From Aristolochia californica (lineage: Eukaryota > Streptophyta > Magnoliopsida > Piperales > Aristolochiaceae): a stretch of 64,000 nt of DNA. Below the pieces are notes generated by a model. The model had not been told where the DNA came from. It ran no database searches and saw only the letters and a program-made list of their open reading frames with translations. This document shows positions 37,182 to 50,396 of this stretch, one piece after another. The stretch is from contig JARWKL010000006.1 in NCBI GenBank assembly GCA_029961685.1, forward strand, positions 12,034,748-12,098,747. The letters run 5' to 3'. The translations under genes and the position numbers were made by a program. How positions within the stretch are numbered: the stretch's first letter is position 1; the number at the start of each line of letters is the position of its first letter.

Positions 37182-40100
37182 AAGCATGCCTATCCTTATT
37201 TAAAACATGTGTAGGATCAATTAGAAATCTCTTTCGTATTAAATTCCAAGCTACTAGGGTTGAACTAGTGGAATTTCCCAAACTTGGATATAAAAAATTT
37301 TGTCTTCATTTTTTATGTGTGAATAAATTTTATTTACTTAAATTTGTTGTTGTTTTAAATTTTTTCCATATATAAACTCTAAAATTTTCATTTTGTTGTG
37401 ATCTATTTGCCATTTTAACTCTTTGTTTACGAGATAAAGGGAAAAGTGCAAACTCAGGTTTTGATTTAAGAAAAAGGTATTCATCTAAATTTGAAATGCA
37501 AAAATCTATAAAGAGATAATTCCAAAAAGTGTCTGTAATATTTAGGCATTCTAAACTATTTCTAATTTTTATATATTAGGTTTCGTAATCGTCGGGAAAA
37601 GGGGGAGGCGGAGGTTTTTTAACTGAGTGTTGACTCCCAATCCAAAAGTACTTTCATACAAAAATATAGCCCCTTACACATGATTGACCTATAAATCACT
37701 TTACAATCATCTAGGATAGTTAGGTCAGCTTTTTTTTAAGTGGGTAAAATAATGGCTTATTTGACTCGGGTAAATATCCCACCTCTCGTTCACTAGAGAA
37801 TTTAATAAGGTCTGGATCTCATAAGTTATTTTCATCTTGAAAATGTTTCAAGCATGCATATCCACATTTAAAACATGTGGAGGATCAATTAGAAATCTCT
37901 TTCTTATAAATATCCAAGCTATTAGGGTTGAACTAGTAGAATTTCCCAAACTTGGATATCAAAACTTTTGTGTTCATTTTTGGTGTGTGAATAAATTTTT
38001 TTACATACATTTGTTGTTGTTTTAAGTTTTTTCCATACATAAACAACAAAATTTTCATTTTGTTGTGATTTATTTGCCTTTTTATGTCTTTGTTTACGAG
38101 ATAAAGGGAAAAGTTAAAACTCCCATTATGATTTAAGAAAAAAGTATACACCTAAAATGGAAATTCAAAAATGTAGAAAGAGATAATTCCAAAAATTTTA
38201 TGTAATTTTTAGGGATTGCAAACTCTTTCATGTTTTTATATATTAGGTTTCACAATCGTCGGGAAAAAGAGGAGGCGAGAGATTTTTAACTGAGTGTTGA
38301 TTCCCAATCAATAATTCATTTCTTACAAAAATATAGCTGGTTACGCAAGATTGACAAATAAATTACTTTACAATCATCTATGATTGTTAGGTCAGCATTT
38401 TTGTAAATATGCAAAATAGTGCCATGTTTGACTCCGGTAAATATCCCAACACACGTTCACTTCAGAATTTATTGGGGTTTGGATCCCATTGGTCATTTGC
38501 ATCTTTAACTTGTTTCAAGCATGCTTACCTATATTTAAAACATGTGTAGGATCAATTAGAAATCTCTTTCTTATAAAATTCCAAGCTATTAGGGTTGAAC
38601 TAGTGGAATTTCCCAAACTTTGATATAAAAAATTTTGCGTTCATTTGTGGTATGTGAATAAATTTTCTTTACTTACATTTGTTGTTGTCTTAAATTTTTT
38701 GCCTACTTAAATTCGAAAATTTTCATTTTGTGTTGATCTGTTTGCCTTTTTATCTCTTTGTTTACGAGATAAAGGGCAAAGTGAAAGCTCAGGTTTTGAT
38801 TTAATAAAAAAGGTATACATGTAAATTTGAAATGCACAAATGTAGAAAGAGATAATTCCAAAAAGTGTCCGTAACTTTAAGGGATTGCAAAATCTTTCTA
38901 ATTTTTATATATTAGGTTTCGAATCGTCGCAAAAAGGGGAAGGCGAAGGATTTTTAACTAGGTGATCCATAAGTCATTTCTCACAGAAATATAGCCCGTT
39001 ACGCATGATTGACCAATAAATCACTTTAAAATCATCTATGATTGTTAGGTCAGCTTTTTTGTTAATGGGCAAAATAATGGCTTGTTTGACACGAGTAAAT
39101 ATCCCACCGCATGTTCACTTAAGAATTTAATGAGGTTTGGATCCCATAGGTCATTTGCATCTTTAACATGTTTCACGCATGCATATCCATATTTAAAACA
39201 TGTGTAGGATCAATTAGAAATGTCTTTCCTATAAAATTCCAAGCTATTAGGGTTGAAATAGTGTAATTTCCCAAACTTGGATATTAAAATTTTTGTGTTA
39301 ATTTGTGCTGTGTAAATAAATTTTCTTTACTTGCAGTTGTTGTTATTTTAAATTTTTTCATACTTAAACTCTAAAGGGAAAAGTGAAAACTCAAGTTTTG
39401 ATTTAACAAAAAAGTATACATCTAAAATGGAAATGCAGAAATGTATAGAACGATAATTCCAAAAAGTGCTTGTAATTTTTAGCGATTGTAAACTCCTTCT
39501 TGTTTTTATATATTAGGTTTCTCAATCGTTGGGAAAAGGGGGAGGCGGGGGATTTTTAACTAAGTGTTGACTCCCAATCCATAAGTCATTTATTACAAAA
39601 ATATAGACCGTTATGCATGATTGACCGATAAATTACTTTACAATCGTCTATGATTGTTAGGTTAGATTTTTTGTCAATGAGCAAACTAATTGCTTGTTGG
39701 ACTCGGGAAAATATCCACTGCATGTTTACTTGAGAATTTAATGAGGTTTGGATTCGATAAGTCATTTACATCTTTAATATGTGTCTAACATGTATATCCA
39801 TATTTAAAACATGTGTAGGATCAATTAGAAATCTCTTTCTTATAAAATTCCAAGCTATAAGGGTTGAACAAGTGGTATTTCAGAAACTTGAATATCAAAA
39901 TTTTTGTGTTCATTTGTGGTGTGTGAATAAATTTTCTTCACTTACATTTGTTGTAGTTTCAAATTTTTTCCATACTTATACTCTTAAATTTTCATATTGT
40001 TGTGATCTATTTGCCTTTTAATCGCTCTATTTACGAGATTGAGGGAAAAGTGAAAACTCAAGTTCTGATTTAAGAAAAAAGTTTACATCTATAATGGAAA

Positions 40101-41726
40101 TGCACAAATGTAGAGAGAGATAATTCCAAAAAGTGTTTGTAATTTTTAGGGATTGCAAACTCTTTCTAGTTTTTATTTAATAGGTTTCACAATCACCAGG
40201 AAAAGGGGATATGGGGGATTTTTAACTGAGTGTAGACTTCCAATCCATAAGGTATTTCTCACAAAAATATAGCCGGTTACACATGATTGACCGATCAATA
40301 ACTTTACAATCATCTATGATTGTTAGGGCAATTTTTTTGTAAATGGGCAAAATAATGTCTTGTTTGACTAGGGTAAATATCCCATCACATGTTCACATGA
40401 GAATTTAATGAGGTTTGGATCTCATAGGTCAGTTTCATCTTTAACATGTTTCAAGCATGCATATCCATATTTAAAAAAAGTGTAGGATCAATTTGAAGTC
40501 TCTTTCTTAAGAAATTCCAAGCTATTAGAGTTGAACTTAGGGTATTTCCCAAACTTGGATATCAAAACTTTTGTGTTAATTTGTGGTGTGTGAATAAATT
40601 TTATTTACTTACATTTTTTTTTTTTGTTTTCAATTGTTTGCAAACATAAACTCTAAAATTTTGATTTTGTACTGATCTATTTACAATTTTATCTCTTTTT
40701 TTAAGAGATAGAGGGAAAAGTGAAAACTGAAGTTTTGATTTAAGAAAAAATTATATACATCTAAATTGGAAATGCACAAATGTAGAGAGAGATTATTCCA
40801 AAAAGTGTATGTAATTTTAATGGATTACAAACTCGTTCTAGTTTTAATATATTATGTTTTGGAATCATCGAGAAAAGGGTGAGGTGGAGGATTTTTAACT
40901 GAGTGTTGACTCCCAATCCATAAGTCATTTTTTACAAAAATATAGCCCCTTACGCATGATTGACCGTTAAATAAATTTACAATCATCTATGATAGATAGG
41001 TCATCTTTTTTGGAAGTGGGCAAAATAATGGTTTATTTGACTAGGGTAAATATCCCACCACTCGTTCACTTGAGAATTTAATAAGGTCTGAATCTCATAG
41101 GTAATTTTCTTGTTTAACATGTTTCAAGCATGCATATCCACATTGAAAACATGTGTAGGATCACTTAGAAATCTCTTTCTTATAAAATTCCATGCTATTA
41201 GGGTTGAACTAGTGGAATTTCCCAAACTTGGATATCAAAATTTTTGTGTTCATTTGTGGTGTGTGAATAAATTTTTTTTACATACATTTTTTGTTGTCTT
41301 AAATTTTTTGCATACACAAACAACAAAATTTTGATTTTTTTGTGATCTATTTGCCTTTATATCTCTTTGTTTACGAGATAAAGGGTAAAGTGAAAACTCA
41401 AGTTTTGATTTTAAAAAAAAAGTATATATCTAAAAAGGAATTGCACAATGAAGAGAGAAATAATTCCAAAATGTGTTAGTAATTTTTTAGGGATTTTTAA
41501 CTGAGTGTTGATTCCCAATCCATAAGTCATTTCTTACAAAAATATAGACCGTTACACATGATTGAGCGATAAATTACTTTACAATTGTTTATGATTGTTA
41601 GATCAGATTTTTTGTCAATGAGCAAACTAATTGCTTGTTGGACTCGGGAAAATATCCACCGCACGTTTACTTGAGAATTTAATGAGGTTTGGATCTGATA
41701 AGTCATTTACATCTTTAATATGTGTC
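37182..41726 (+). repeat. Array segment 13: family B block, copy 2 (rearranged)
   Basis: Starts are 37182, 37850, 38517, 39175, 39786, 40453 and 41126. The units at 37182, 38517, 39175, 39786 and 40453 correspond to 29924, 30592, 31261, 31930 and 32595 of copy 1, but an extra unit of the 'aataaggtctggatctc' subtype (37850) is interposed. The unit at 39175 lost about 57 bp at 39,374 ('aaactctaaagggaaaagtg'), including the hairpin. The unit at 41126 is 601 bp long, lacking the part between 'ttagggat' and 'ttttaactgag' near 41,494. Confidence 0.88.
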
Positions 41727-42443
41727 TAACATGTATATCCATATTTAAAACATGTGTAGGGTCAATTAGAAATCTCTTTCTTATAAAATTCCAAGCTTTA
41801 AGGGTTGAACTAGTGGAATTTCCCAAACTTTGGTTATCCAAACTTTTGTGTTCATTTATGGTGTGTGAATAAATTTTCCTTACTTACATTTGTTTTTTTT
41901 CAAAAAATTTTTGCAGACATAAACTCTAAAATTTTCATTTTGTTGTGATCTATTTGCCTTTTTATATCTTTGTTTAAGAGATAAAGGGAAAAGTAAAAAC
42001 TCAAGTTTTGATTTTAAAAAAAAAGTATACATCTAAAAAGGAAATGCACAATGAAGAGAGAAATAATTCCAAAATGTGTTATTAATTTTTAGGGATTGCA
42101 AACTCTTTCTAGTTTTTATATATTAGGTTTCGCAGTAGTATAGAAAAGGGGGAGGCGGAAGATTTTTAACTAAGTGTTGATTTCCAATCGATAAGTCATT
42201 TCTACAAAAATAAAGCCCATTGCACATGATTGACAGATAAATCACTTTACAATCATCTATGATTGTTAGGTCAACTTTTGTAAATGGGCAAAATAATGGC
42301 TTGTTTCACTCAGGTAAATATCCCACCTCACTTTTTCTTTAGAATTTAATGAGGTTTGGATCCCATTGGTCATTTTCATCTTTAACATGTTTCAAGCATG
42401 CATATCCATATTTAAAACATGTCTAGGATCAATTAGAAATCTC

Positions 42444-42456
42444 TTACCGGAGTCAA
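42444..42456. other. Deletion with inverted filler
   Basis: About 65 bp are missing between 'aaatctctt' and 'tcaaaactttt'. The joint holds extra bases, so that 'ttaccggagtcaa' here is the exact reverse complement of 'ttgactccggtaa' at 42,907-42,919 in the same unit. Confidence 0.75.
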
Positions 42457-42994
42457 AACTTTTGTGTTCATTTGTAGTGTGTGAATAAATTTTCTTTACT
42501 CACATTTTTTGTTGTTTTAAATTTTTTTGCATACATAAATTCTAAAATTTTCATTTTGATTTCATCTGTTTGCCTTTTTATAACTTAGTTTACGAGATAA
42601 AGGGAAAGGGAAAACTCAATTTTCTATTAAAGAAAAAACTTAAAATGGAAAATCACAAATGTAGAGAGAGATAATTCATAAAATAGTCCTTAATTTTTAG
42701 GGTTTGAAAATTCTTTCTAGTTTTTATATATTATGTTTCACCATCATTGGGAAAAGGAGGAGACGGGGGATTTTTAACTGAATGTTGACTCCCAATCCAT
42801 AAGTCATTTCATACCAAACTATAGCTCGTTATGCTTGATTGACCAATAAATAACTTTACAATCATCTATGATTGTTAGGTCAACTTCTTTGTAAATGGGC
42901 AAAATATTGACTCCGGTAAGTATCCCACCCCACGTTCACTTGAGAATTAATGAGAAATGGATCCCATAGGCCATTTGCATCTTTAACATGTTTC

Positions 42995-43077
42995 AAGCAT
43001 GCATATCCCACTGCACATTTACTTGAAAATTAATGAGGTTTGGATCTCATAGGTCATTTGCATCATTAACATGTTTC
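42995..43077 (+). repeat. Minimal 83-bp monomer remnant
   Basis: After 'aagcatgcatatcc' the sequence goes straight to 'cactgcacatttacttg'. The shared string 'atatcc' marks the joint, so everything between the marker and the end of the unit was lost. Confidence 0.92.
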
Positions 43078-46000
43078 AAGTATTCATATTCATATATAAA
43101 ACATGTCAAGGATCAATTATAAATCTCTTTCTTATAAATTTCCAAGCTAATAGGGTTGAACTAGTGGAATTTCCAAAACTTGGATATCAAAACTTTTGTG
43201 TTCATTTGTGGTGTGAGAATAAATTTTCTTTACTTACATTTGATGTTGTTTTAATTTTTTTGCATACATAAACTCTAAATTTTTTTATTTTTTTGTGATC
43301 TTTTTGCCTTTTTTATGTCTTTGTTTACGAGATAAAGGGAACAATGAAATCTAGGGTTTTGATTTAAGAAAAAAGTATACATCTAAAATAGAAATTCACA
43401 AAAGTAGAGAGATATAATTCCAAAAAGTGTCTATAATTTTTAGGGATTGTAAACTCTTTCTAGTTTTTATATATTAGGATTCGTAATCGTCGATAAAAAG
43501 GGTAGGCAGGGTCGATTGAACTGTGTGTCGACTCCCAATCCATAAGTATTTTCTTACAAAAATATAGCCCATTACGCATGATATATCGATAAATCACTTG
43601 ACAATCATCTATGATTGTTAGGTCAGCTTTTTTTATCAATGGGCAAAATAATGGCTTGTTTGACTCAGGTAAATATCCCACCACAGTTCACTTGAGAATT
43701 GAATGGGGTTAGGATCCTATTAGTCATTCGCATCTTTAACTTGTTTCAAGCATGCATATCCATATTTAAAACGTGTGTAGGATCAATTTCAAATCTCTTT
43801 CTTATAAAATTCCAAGCTATTAGGGTTGAACTAGTGGAATTTCCCAAACCAAAACTTTTGTCTTCATTTGTGGTGTGTGAATAAATCTTTTTTACTTACT
43901 TTGTTTGTTGTTTTAAAATTTTTCCATACATCAACTCTAAAATTTTCATTTTGTTGTGATCTATTTGCCTTTTTTATCTATTTTTTTACGAGAAAAAGGG
44001 AAAAGTGAAAACTAATGTTTTTATTTAAGAAAAAAGTATACATCTAAAACGGAAATTCACAAATGTAGAGAGATATAATTCAAAAAAGTGTCCGTAATTT
44101 TTAGGGATAGCAAACTCTTTCGAATTTTTATATATTAGGTTCCTCAATCATCTGGAAAATGGGGAGGCGGGGATTTTTAATTGAGTGTTGACTCCCAATC
44201 GATAAATCATTTCATACAAAAATATAACTCGTTACATATATTTGACTGATAAATAACTTGACAATCATCTATAATTGTTAGGTTAGCTTCTTTTAAATGG
44301 GCAAAATAAAGGATTGTTTGACTCGGGTAAATATCCCACCGCACGTTCACTTAAGAATTAATGAGGTTTGGACCCCATAGGTCATTTGCATCTTTAACAT
44401 GTTTCAAGCATGCATATCCATATTTAATACATGAGTAGGATCAATTAGAAATCTCTTTCTTATAAAATTCCAAGCTATTAGGGTTGAACTAGAGGAATTT
44501 CCAAAACTTGGATATCAAAACTTTTGTGTTCATTTGTGGTGTGTGAATAAATTTTCTTTACTTAAATTTGTTGTTCTTTTAATTTTTTTGCATACATAAA
44601 ATCTAAATTTTTTATTTTTTTGTGATCTATTTGCCTTTTTTATCTATTTGTTTACAAGATAAAGAGAAAAGTTAAAAGTCAAGTTTTGATTTAAGAAAAA
44701 AGTATACATCTAAAATGGAAAATTCACAAATGTAGAAAGATAAAATTACAAAAAGTGTCCTTAATTTTTAGGGATTGTAAACTATTTCTAGTTTTTATAT
44801 ATTATAATTCGTAATTTTGGGAAAAGGGGGAGGAGGGGATTTTTAACTGTGTGTTGACTCCCAATCCATAAGTATTTTCTTACAAAACTATAGCCCGTTA
44901 CGCATGATTGACCGATAAATCTATTGATAATCATCTATGACTGTTAGGTCAACTTTTTTTGTCAATGGGCAAAATAATGGCTAGTTTAACTCAGGTAAAT
45001 ATCCCACCGCACGTTTATTTGAGAATTTCATGAGGTTATGATCCCATAGATCATTCGCATCTTTAACATGTTTCTCACATGCATATCAATATTTAAAACA
45101 TGTGTAGGATCAATTTGAAATTTCTTTCTTATAAAATTTCATGCTATTAGGGTTGAACTAGTGGAATTTCCCAAACTTGGATATCAAAACTTTGTCTTCA
45201 TTTGTGTTGTGGGAATAAATTTTTTTTACTTATATTTTTTTTTGTTTAAATTTTTTGCAAACTTAAACTCTAAAATTTTTATTTTGTTGTGATCTATTTG
45301 CCTTTTTTATCTCTCTATTTACGAGATAATGGGACAAGTGAAAACTAAGATTTTGATTTAAGAAAAAAGTATATTTCTAAAATGGAAAGGAACAAATGTA
45401 AAGAGACCTTATTCCAAAAATTGCCCGTAATTTTTAGGGATTGCAAACTCTTTCGAGTTTTTATTTATCAGGTTTCGCAATCATCGAGAAAAGGGGGAGG
45501 CGGGGGATTTTTAACTGTGTGTTGATTCCCAATCCATAAGTCTTTTCTTAGAAAAATATAGCTTGCTACACATGATTGATCGATAAATAACTTTACAATC
45601 ATCTATGATTGTTAGGTAAGCTTTTTTTAAATGGGTAATAATGCCTTGTTTGACTTGGGTAAATATCCCACCGCTCATTCACTTGAGAATTAATGAGGTT
45701 TGGATCCCATAGGTCATTTGCATCTTTAACATGTTTCAAGCATGCATATCCATATTTAAAACATGTGTAGGATCAATTAGAAATCTCATTTGTATAAAAT
45801 TCCATGCTATTAGGGTTGAACAAGTGGAATTTCCCAAACTTGGATATCTAAACTTTTGAGTTCATTTGTGGTGTGTGAATAAATTTTCTTTACTTACATT
45901 TGTTGTTGTTTTAAATTTTTTGCATACATAAACTCTAAAATTTTCATTTTATTGTGACCTATTTGACTTTTTATCTCTTTGTTTACGAGATAAAGGGAAA

Positions 46001-47408
46001 AGGGAAAAATCAGATTTTGATTTAAGAAAAAAGTATACATCTAAAAAGGAAATTCACAAATGTAGAGAGAGATAATTCCAAAAAAGTGACCGTAATTTCT
46101 TGGGATCGCAATCTCTTTCTAGTTTTTTTAAATTAGGTTTTGCAATCATCGGGAAAAAGGGGGAGCCGATGGATTTTTAACTAAGTGTTGACTCCCAATG
46201 CATAAGTCATTTCTTACAAAAATATAGCCCCTTATGCATGATTGCCCAATTTGCAATCATCTATGATTGTTAGGTCAGCTTTTCAGTAAATTGGCAAAAT
46301 AATGGCTTGTTTGACTCAGGTAATTATCTCACCACACGTTCACTTAAGAATTAGTGAGTTTTGGATCCCATAGGTCATTTGCATCTTTAACATGTTTTAA
46401 GCATTAATATCCATAGTTAAGACATGTGTAGGATCAATTAGAAATCTTTTTCTTATAAAATTCCAAGGCATTAGGGTTAAACAAGTGGAATTTCGCAAAC
46501 TTGGAAATTAAAACTTTTGTGTTCATTTTGGGTGTGTGAATAAGTTTTCTTTTCCTTTTTTATCTCTTTGTTTACAAAATAAAGGGAAAAGTGAAAACTC
46601 AGGTTTTGATAGAAGAAAGAACTATGCATCTAAAATGGAATTTCACGAATGAAGAGAGATATAATTCCAATAAGTGTCCGTAATTTTTAGGGATTGCAAA
46701 CTCTTTCTAGTTTTTTTTATTAGGATTCGTAATCATTGGGAATTGGCGGATGCAGGGATTTTTAACTGAGTGTTGACTCCCAATCCATAAGTTTTTTTCT
46801 TACAAAGTTATAGCCCGTTACACATGATTGACCGATAAATCACATTACAATCATCTAAGATTGTTAGGTCCGTTTTTTTGTTAATGGGCAAAATAATGGC
46901 TTGTTTGACTCGGGTAATATCCCACCGCACGTTCACTTGAGAATTTAATGAGGTGTGGATCCCATAGGTCATTCGCATCTTTAACATGTTTCAAGCACGC
47001 ATATCCATATTTAAAACATGTGTAGGATCAATTTGAAATCTTTCTTATAAAATTCCAAGATATTGGGGATGAACAAGTGAAATTTCCCAAACTTGGATAT
47101 CAAAACTTTTTTCTTCATTTGTGGTGTGTGAATAAATTTTCTTACTTACATTTTTTGTTGTTTTAAATTTTTTACATACATAAACTCTAAAATTTTCAAT
47201 TTGTTGTGATCTATTTACGTTTTTTATCTCTTTGTTTACAAAATAAAGGGAAAAGTGTAAACTCAGGTTTTGATTTAAAAAAACGTATACTTATAAAATG
47301 GAAATTCACAAATGGAGAGAGATATAATTCCAAAAAGTGTCCATAATTTTTAGGGATTGCAAACACTTTCTAGTTTTTGTATATTAGATTTCGTAATCGT
47401 CATGAAAA

Positions 47409-47436
47409 GGGGGGGGGGGGGGGGGGGGGGGGGGGG
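47409..47436 (+). repeat. Run of 28 G
   Basis: An unbroken G28 tract replaces the G-rich box of this unit and is followed by 'attttgaattaag'. It could form G-quadruplexes. Its exact length may be a sequencing or assembly estimate. A 348-bp deletion junction lies 44 bp downstream. Confidence 0.9.
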
Positions 47437-47475
47437 ATTTTGAATTAAGTGTTGACTCCCAATCCATAAATATTT

Positions 47476-47485
47476 TCTTAAATTT
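47476..47485. other. Deletion junction (~348 bp)
   Basis: 'aaatattttctta' (usual continuation 'caaaaatatag') joins 'aatttgttatttttt' (usual left part 'tttacttac'). 'ctta' is shared, and a marker is lost. Confidence 0.85.
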
Positions 47486-49307
47486 GTTATTTTTTAAAAT
47501 TTTTTGCATACATAAACTCTAAAATTTTCATTTTCTTGTGATCTATTCGCCTTTTTATATTTTTGTTTACGAGATAAAGGGAGAAGTGAAAGCTCAGATT
47601 TTGATTTAAGAAAAAAGTATACTTCTAAAATGGAAATGCACAAATGTAGAGAGAGATAACTCCAAAAAATGCCCTTAATTTTTTGGGATTGCAAATTCTT
47701 TTTAGGTTTGCAATCATCGGAAAAAGGGGGAGGCGAGGGATTTTTAACTGAGTGTTGACTCCCAATCAATAAGTCATTTGTTAGAAAAATATAGCCCCTT
47801 AAGCATGATTGCTCGATAAATAACTTTACAATCATCCATGATTGTTAGGTTAGCTTTTTGGTAAATGGGCAAAATAATGGTTTGTTTGACTCGGGTAAAT
47901 ATCCCATCACACGTTCACTTGAGAATTTAATGAGGTTTGGATCCCATAGGTCATTTGCATCTTTAACATGTTTCAAGCATGCATATCCATATTTCAGACA
48001 TGTGTAGGATCAATTAGAAATCTCATTCTTCTAAAATTCCAAGCGCTTAGGGTTGAACTAGTGGAATTTCCCAAACTCGGATATGAAAACTTTTGTCTTC
48101 ATTTGTAGTGTGTGATAAAATTTTCTTAACATACATTTGTTGTTCTTTTAAATTTTTTGAACACATAAACTAGAAAATTTTGATTTGGTTGTGATCTATT
48201 TGTCTTTTTATCTCTTTGCATACCAGATAATGGGAAAAGTGAAAACTCAAGTTTTGATTTAACTAAAAGTATACATCTAAAATGGAAATGCAGAAATGTA
48301 GAGAGATATAATTCCAAAAAGTGCCCGTAATTTTTAGGGATTGCAAAATCTTTCTTGTTTTTATATATTAGGTTTCACAATTGTCGGGAAAAGGGGGAGG
48401 CGGGGGATTTTTAACTGAGTGTTGACTCCATTTCATAAGTCATTTTAAAAAAAAAAATATAGCCCATTACGCATGATAGACCGATAAATCAATTTACAAT
48501 CATTTATGATTTTTTGGTCAACTTTTATGTAAATGGGCAAAATAATGGCTTGTTTTACTCAGGTAAATATCCCACCACTAGTTCACTTGTGAATTTAATG
48601 TGGTTTGGATCCTATAAGTCTTTTGCATGTTTAACATATTTCAAGCATGTCTATCCATATTTAAAACATGTGTAGGATCAATTAGAAATCTCTTTCTTAT
48701 AAAATTCCAAGCAACTAGGGTTGAACAAGTGGAATTTCCCAAACTTGTATATCAAAACTTTTGTCGTCATTTGTGGTTTGTTAATAAATTTTTTTTACTT
48801 ACTTTTGTTGTTCTTTTAAATGTTTTCATACATAAACAACAAAATTTTGATTTTGTACTGATTTATTTGCCTTTTTATCTCTTTGTTTACAAGATAAAGG
48901 AAAAAGTTAAAACTCACATTTTGATTTAAGAAAAAGTATACACCTAAAATGGAAATTCACAAATGTAGAGAGAGATAATTCCAAAAAGTTTATGGAATTT
49001 TTAGGGATTGCAAACTCTTTCTTGTTTTTATATATTAGGTTTCACAATCGTCGGGAAAAGGAGGAGGCGAGAGATTTTTAACTGAGTGTTGATTCCCAAT
49101 TGATAAGTCATTTCTTACAAAATATAGCCCGTTACGTATGATTGGCTGATAAATCATTTTACAATCATCTATGATTGTTAGGTCAACATTTTTGTAAATG
49201 TGCAAAATAGTGGCATGTTTGACTCTGGTATATATCCCAACACATGTTCACTTGAGAATTTAATGGGGTTTGGATCCCATTGGTAATTTGCATCTTTAAC
49301 TTGTTTC

Positions 49308-49799
49308 ATGCATGCATATCCATATTTAAAACATGTGTAGGATCAATTAGAAATCTCTTGCCTATAAAATTCCAAGTTATTAGAGTTTAACTAGTGGAGT
49401 TTCCCAAACTTCGATATAAAAATTTTTGTGTTCATTTGTGGTGTGTGAATAAAATTTCTTTACTTACATTTGTTGTTGTCTTAAATTTTTTACATACATA
49501 AACTCTAAAATTATCATTTTGTTGAGACCTATATGGCTTTTTATCTCTTTGTTTACGAGATAAAGGGAAAAGTGAAAACTCAGGTTTTGATTTAAGAAAA
49601 AACGTATACATCTAAATTTGAAATGCACTAATGTAGAAATATATAATTCCAAAAAGTGTCCATAACTTGAAGGGATTGCAAACTCTTTCTAATTTTTATA
49701 TATTAAGTTTCACATTCGTCGCGAAAAGGGGAAGGCGAAGAATTTTTAATTGGGTGTTGAATCCCAATCCATAAGTCATTTGCATCTTTAACATGTTTC
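49308..49799 (+). repeat. Truncated monomer, 492 bp
   Basis: 'ccataagtcattt' (usual continuation 'cttacaaaa') passes into 'gcatctttaac' (usual left part 'ataggtcattt') near 49,783. The 7-bp 'gtcattt' is shared by both sides. About 176 bp are missing, including the 18-bp dyad. Confidence 0.9.
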
Positions 49800-50383
49800 A
49801 TGCATGCATATCCATATTTAAAACATGTGTAAGATCAATTAGAAATCTCTTTCTTATAAAATTCCAAGCTATTAGGCTTGAACTTGTGGAATTTCCCAAA
49901 CTTAGATATCAAAACTTTTGTGTTCTTTTGTGGTGTGTAAATAAATTTTCATTATTTACATTTGTTGTTGTTTTAAATTTTATGCATACTTAAACTATAA
50001 AATTCTGATTTTGTTGTGATCTATTTACCTTTTAATCTCTTTGTTTACGATATTAAGGGAAAAGTGAAAAATTCAAGTTTTGATTTAACAAAAAAGTATA
50101 CATCTAAAATGGAAACGCAGAAATTTAGAGAAAGATAATTCCAAAAATTGCTTGTAATTTTTAGGGATTGAAAAGTCTTTCATGTTTTTATATATTAGGT
50201 CTCACAATTGTCGGGAAATGGGGGAGGCTGGGGATTTTTAACTGAGTGTTGACTCCCAATCCATAAATCATTTCTTACAAAAATATAGACCGTTATGCAT
50301 GATTGACAGATAAATTACTTTACAATCATCTATGATTGTTAGGTCAACATTTTTGTCAATGAGAAAAATAATTGCTTGTCCAA

Positions 50384-50396
50384 ACTTAAAACATGT
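50384..50396. other. Deletion junction (~104 bp)
   Basis: 'aataattgcttgt' joins 'ccaaacttaaaacatg', skipping the end of one unit and the marker of the next. In the homologous place at 31.8-31.95 kb both parts are present. Confidence 0.85.

Larger units (their letters stand above)
41727..43077 (+). repeat. Array segment 14: local duplicates and an 83-bp remnant
   Basis: Starts are 41727, 42394 and 42995. The region before and at 41727 repeats 39.65-39.85 kb ('aattgcttgttggactcgg'). The stretch at about 42,000-42,090 repeats 41,399-41,490, including 'gaagagagaaataattcc'. The unit at 42394 is 601 bp long with two deletions, one containing a short filler (42,446-42,452). The unit at 42995 is only 83 bp long. 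The 42.7-42.95 kb part resembles 55.37-55.65 kb ('gactccggtaagtatccc'). Confidence 0.88.
43078..47974 (+). repeat. Array segment 15: family A block, copy 2
   Basis: Starts are 43078, 43748, 44406, 45075, 45738, 46399 and 46993. The units from 43748 to 45738 follow copy 1 (12992-14945) in order, and 46993 corresponds to 15613. The unit at 46399 ('gcattaatatccatag', 'attgcccaattt') is absent from copy 1 but present in copy 3 (61859); it is 594 bp long with a loss near 46,551. About 10 bp are missing at 43,848. After the poly-G run, a junction at 47,480 removes about 348 bp and one marker, and about 14 bp are lost near 47,703. Confidence 0.9.
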
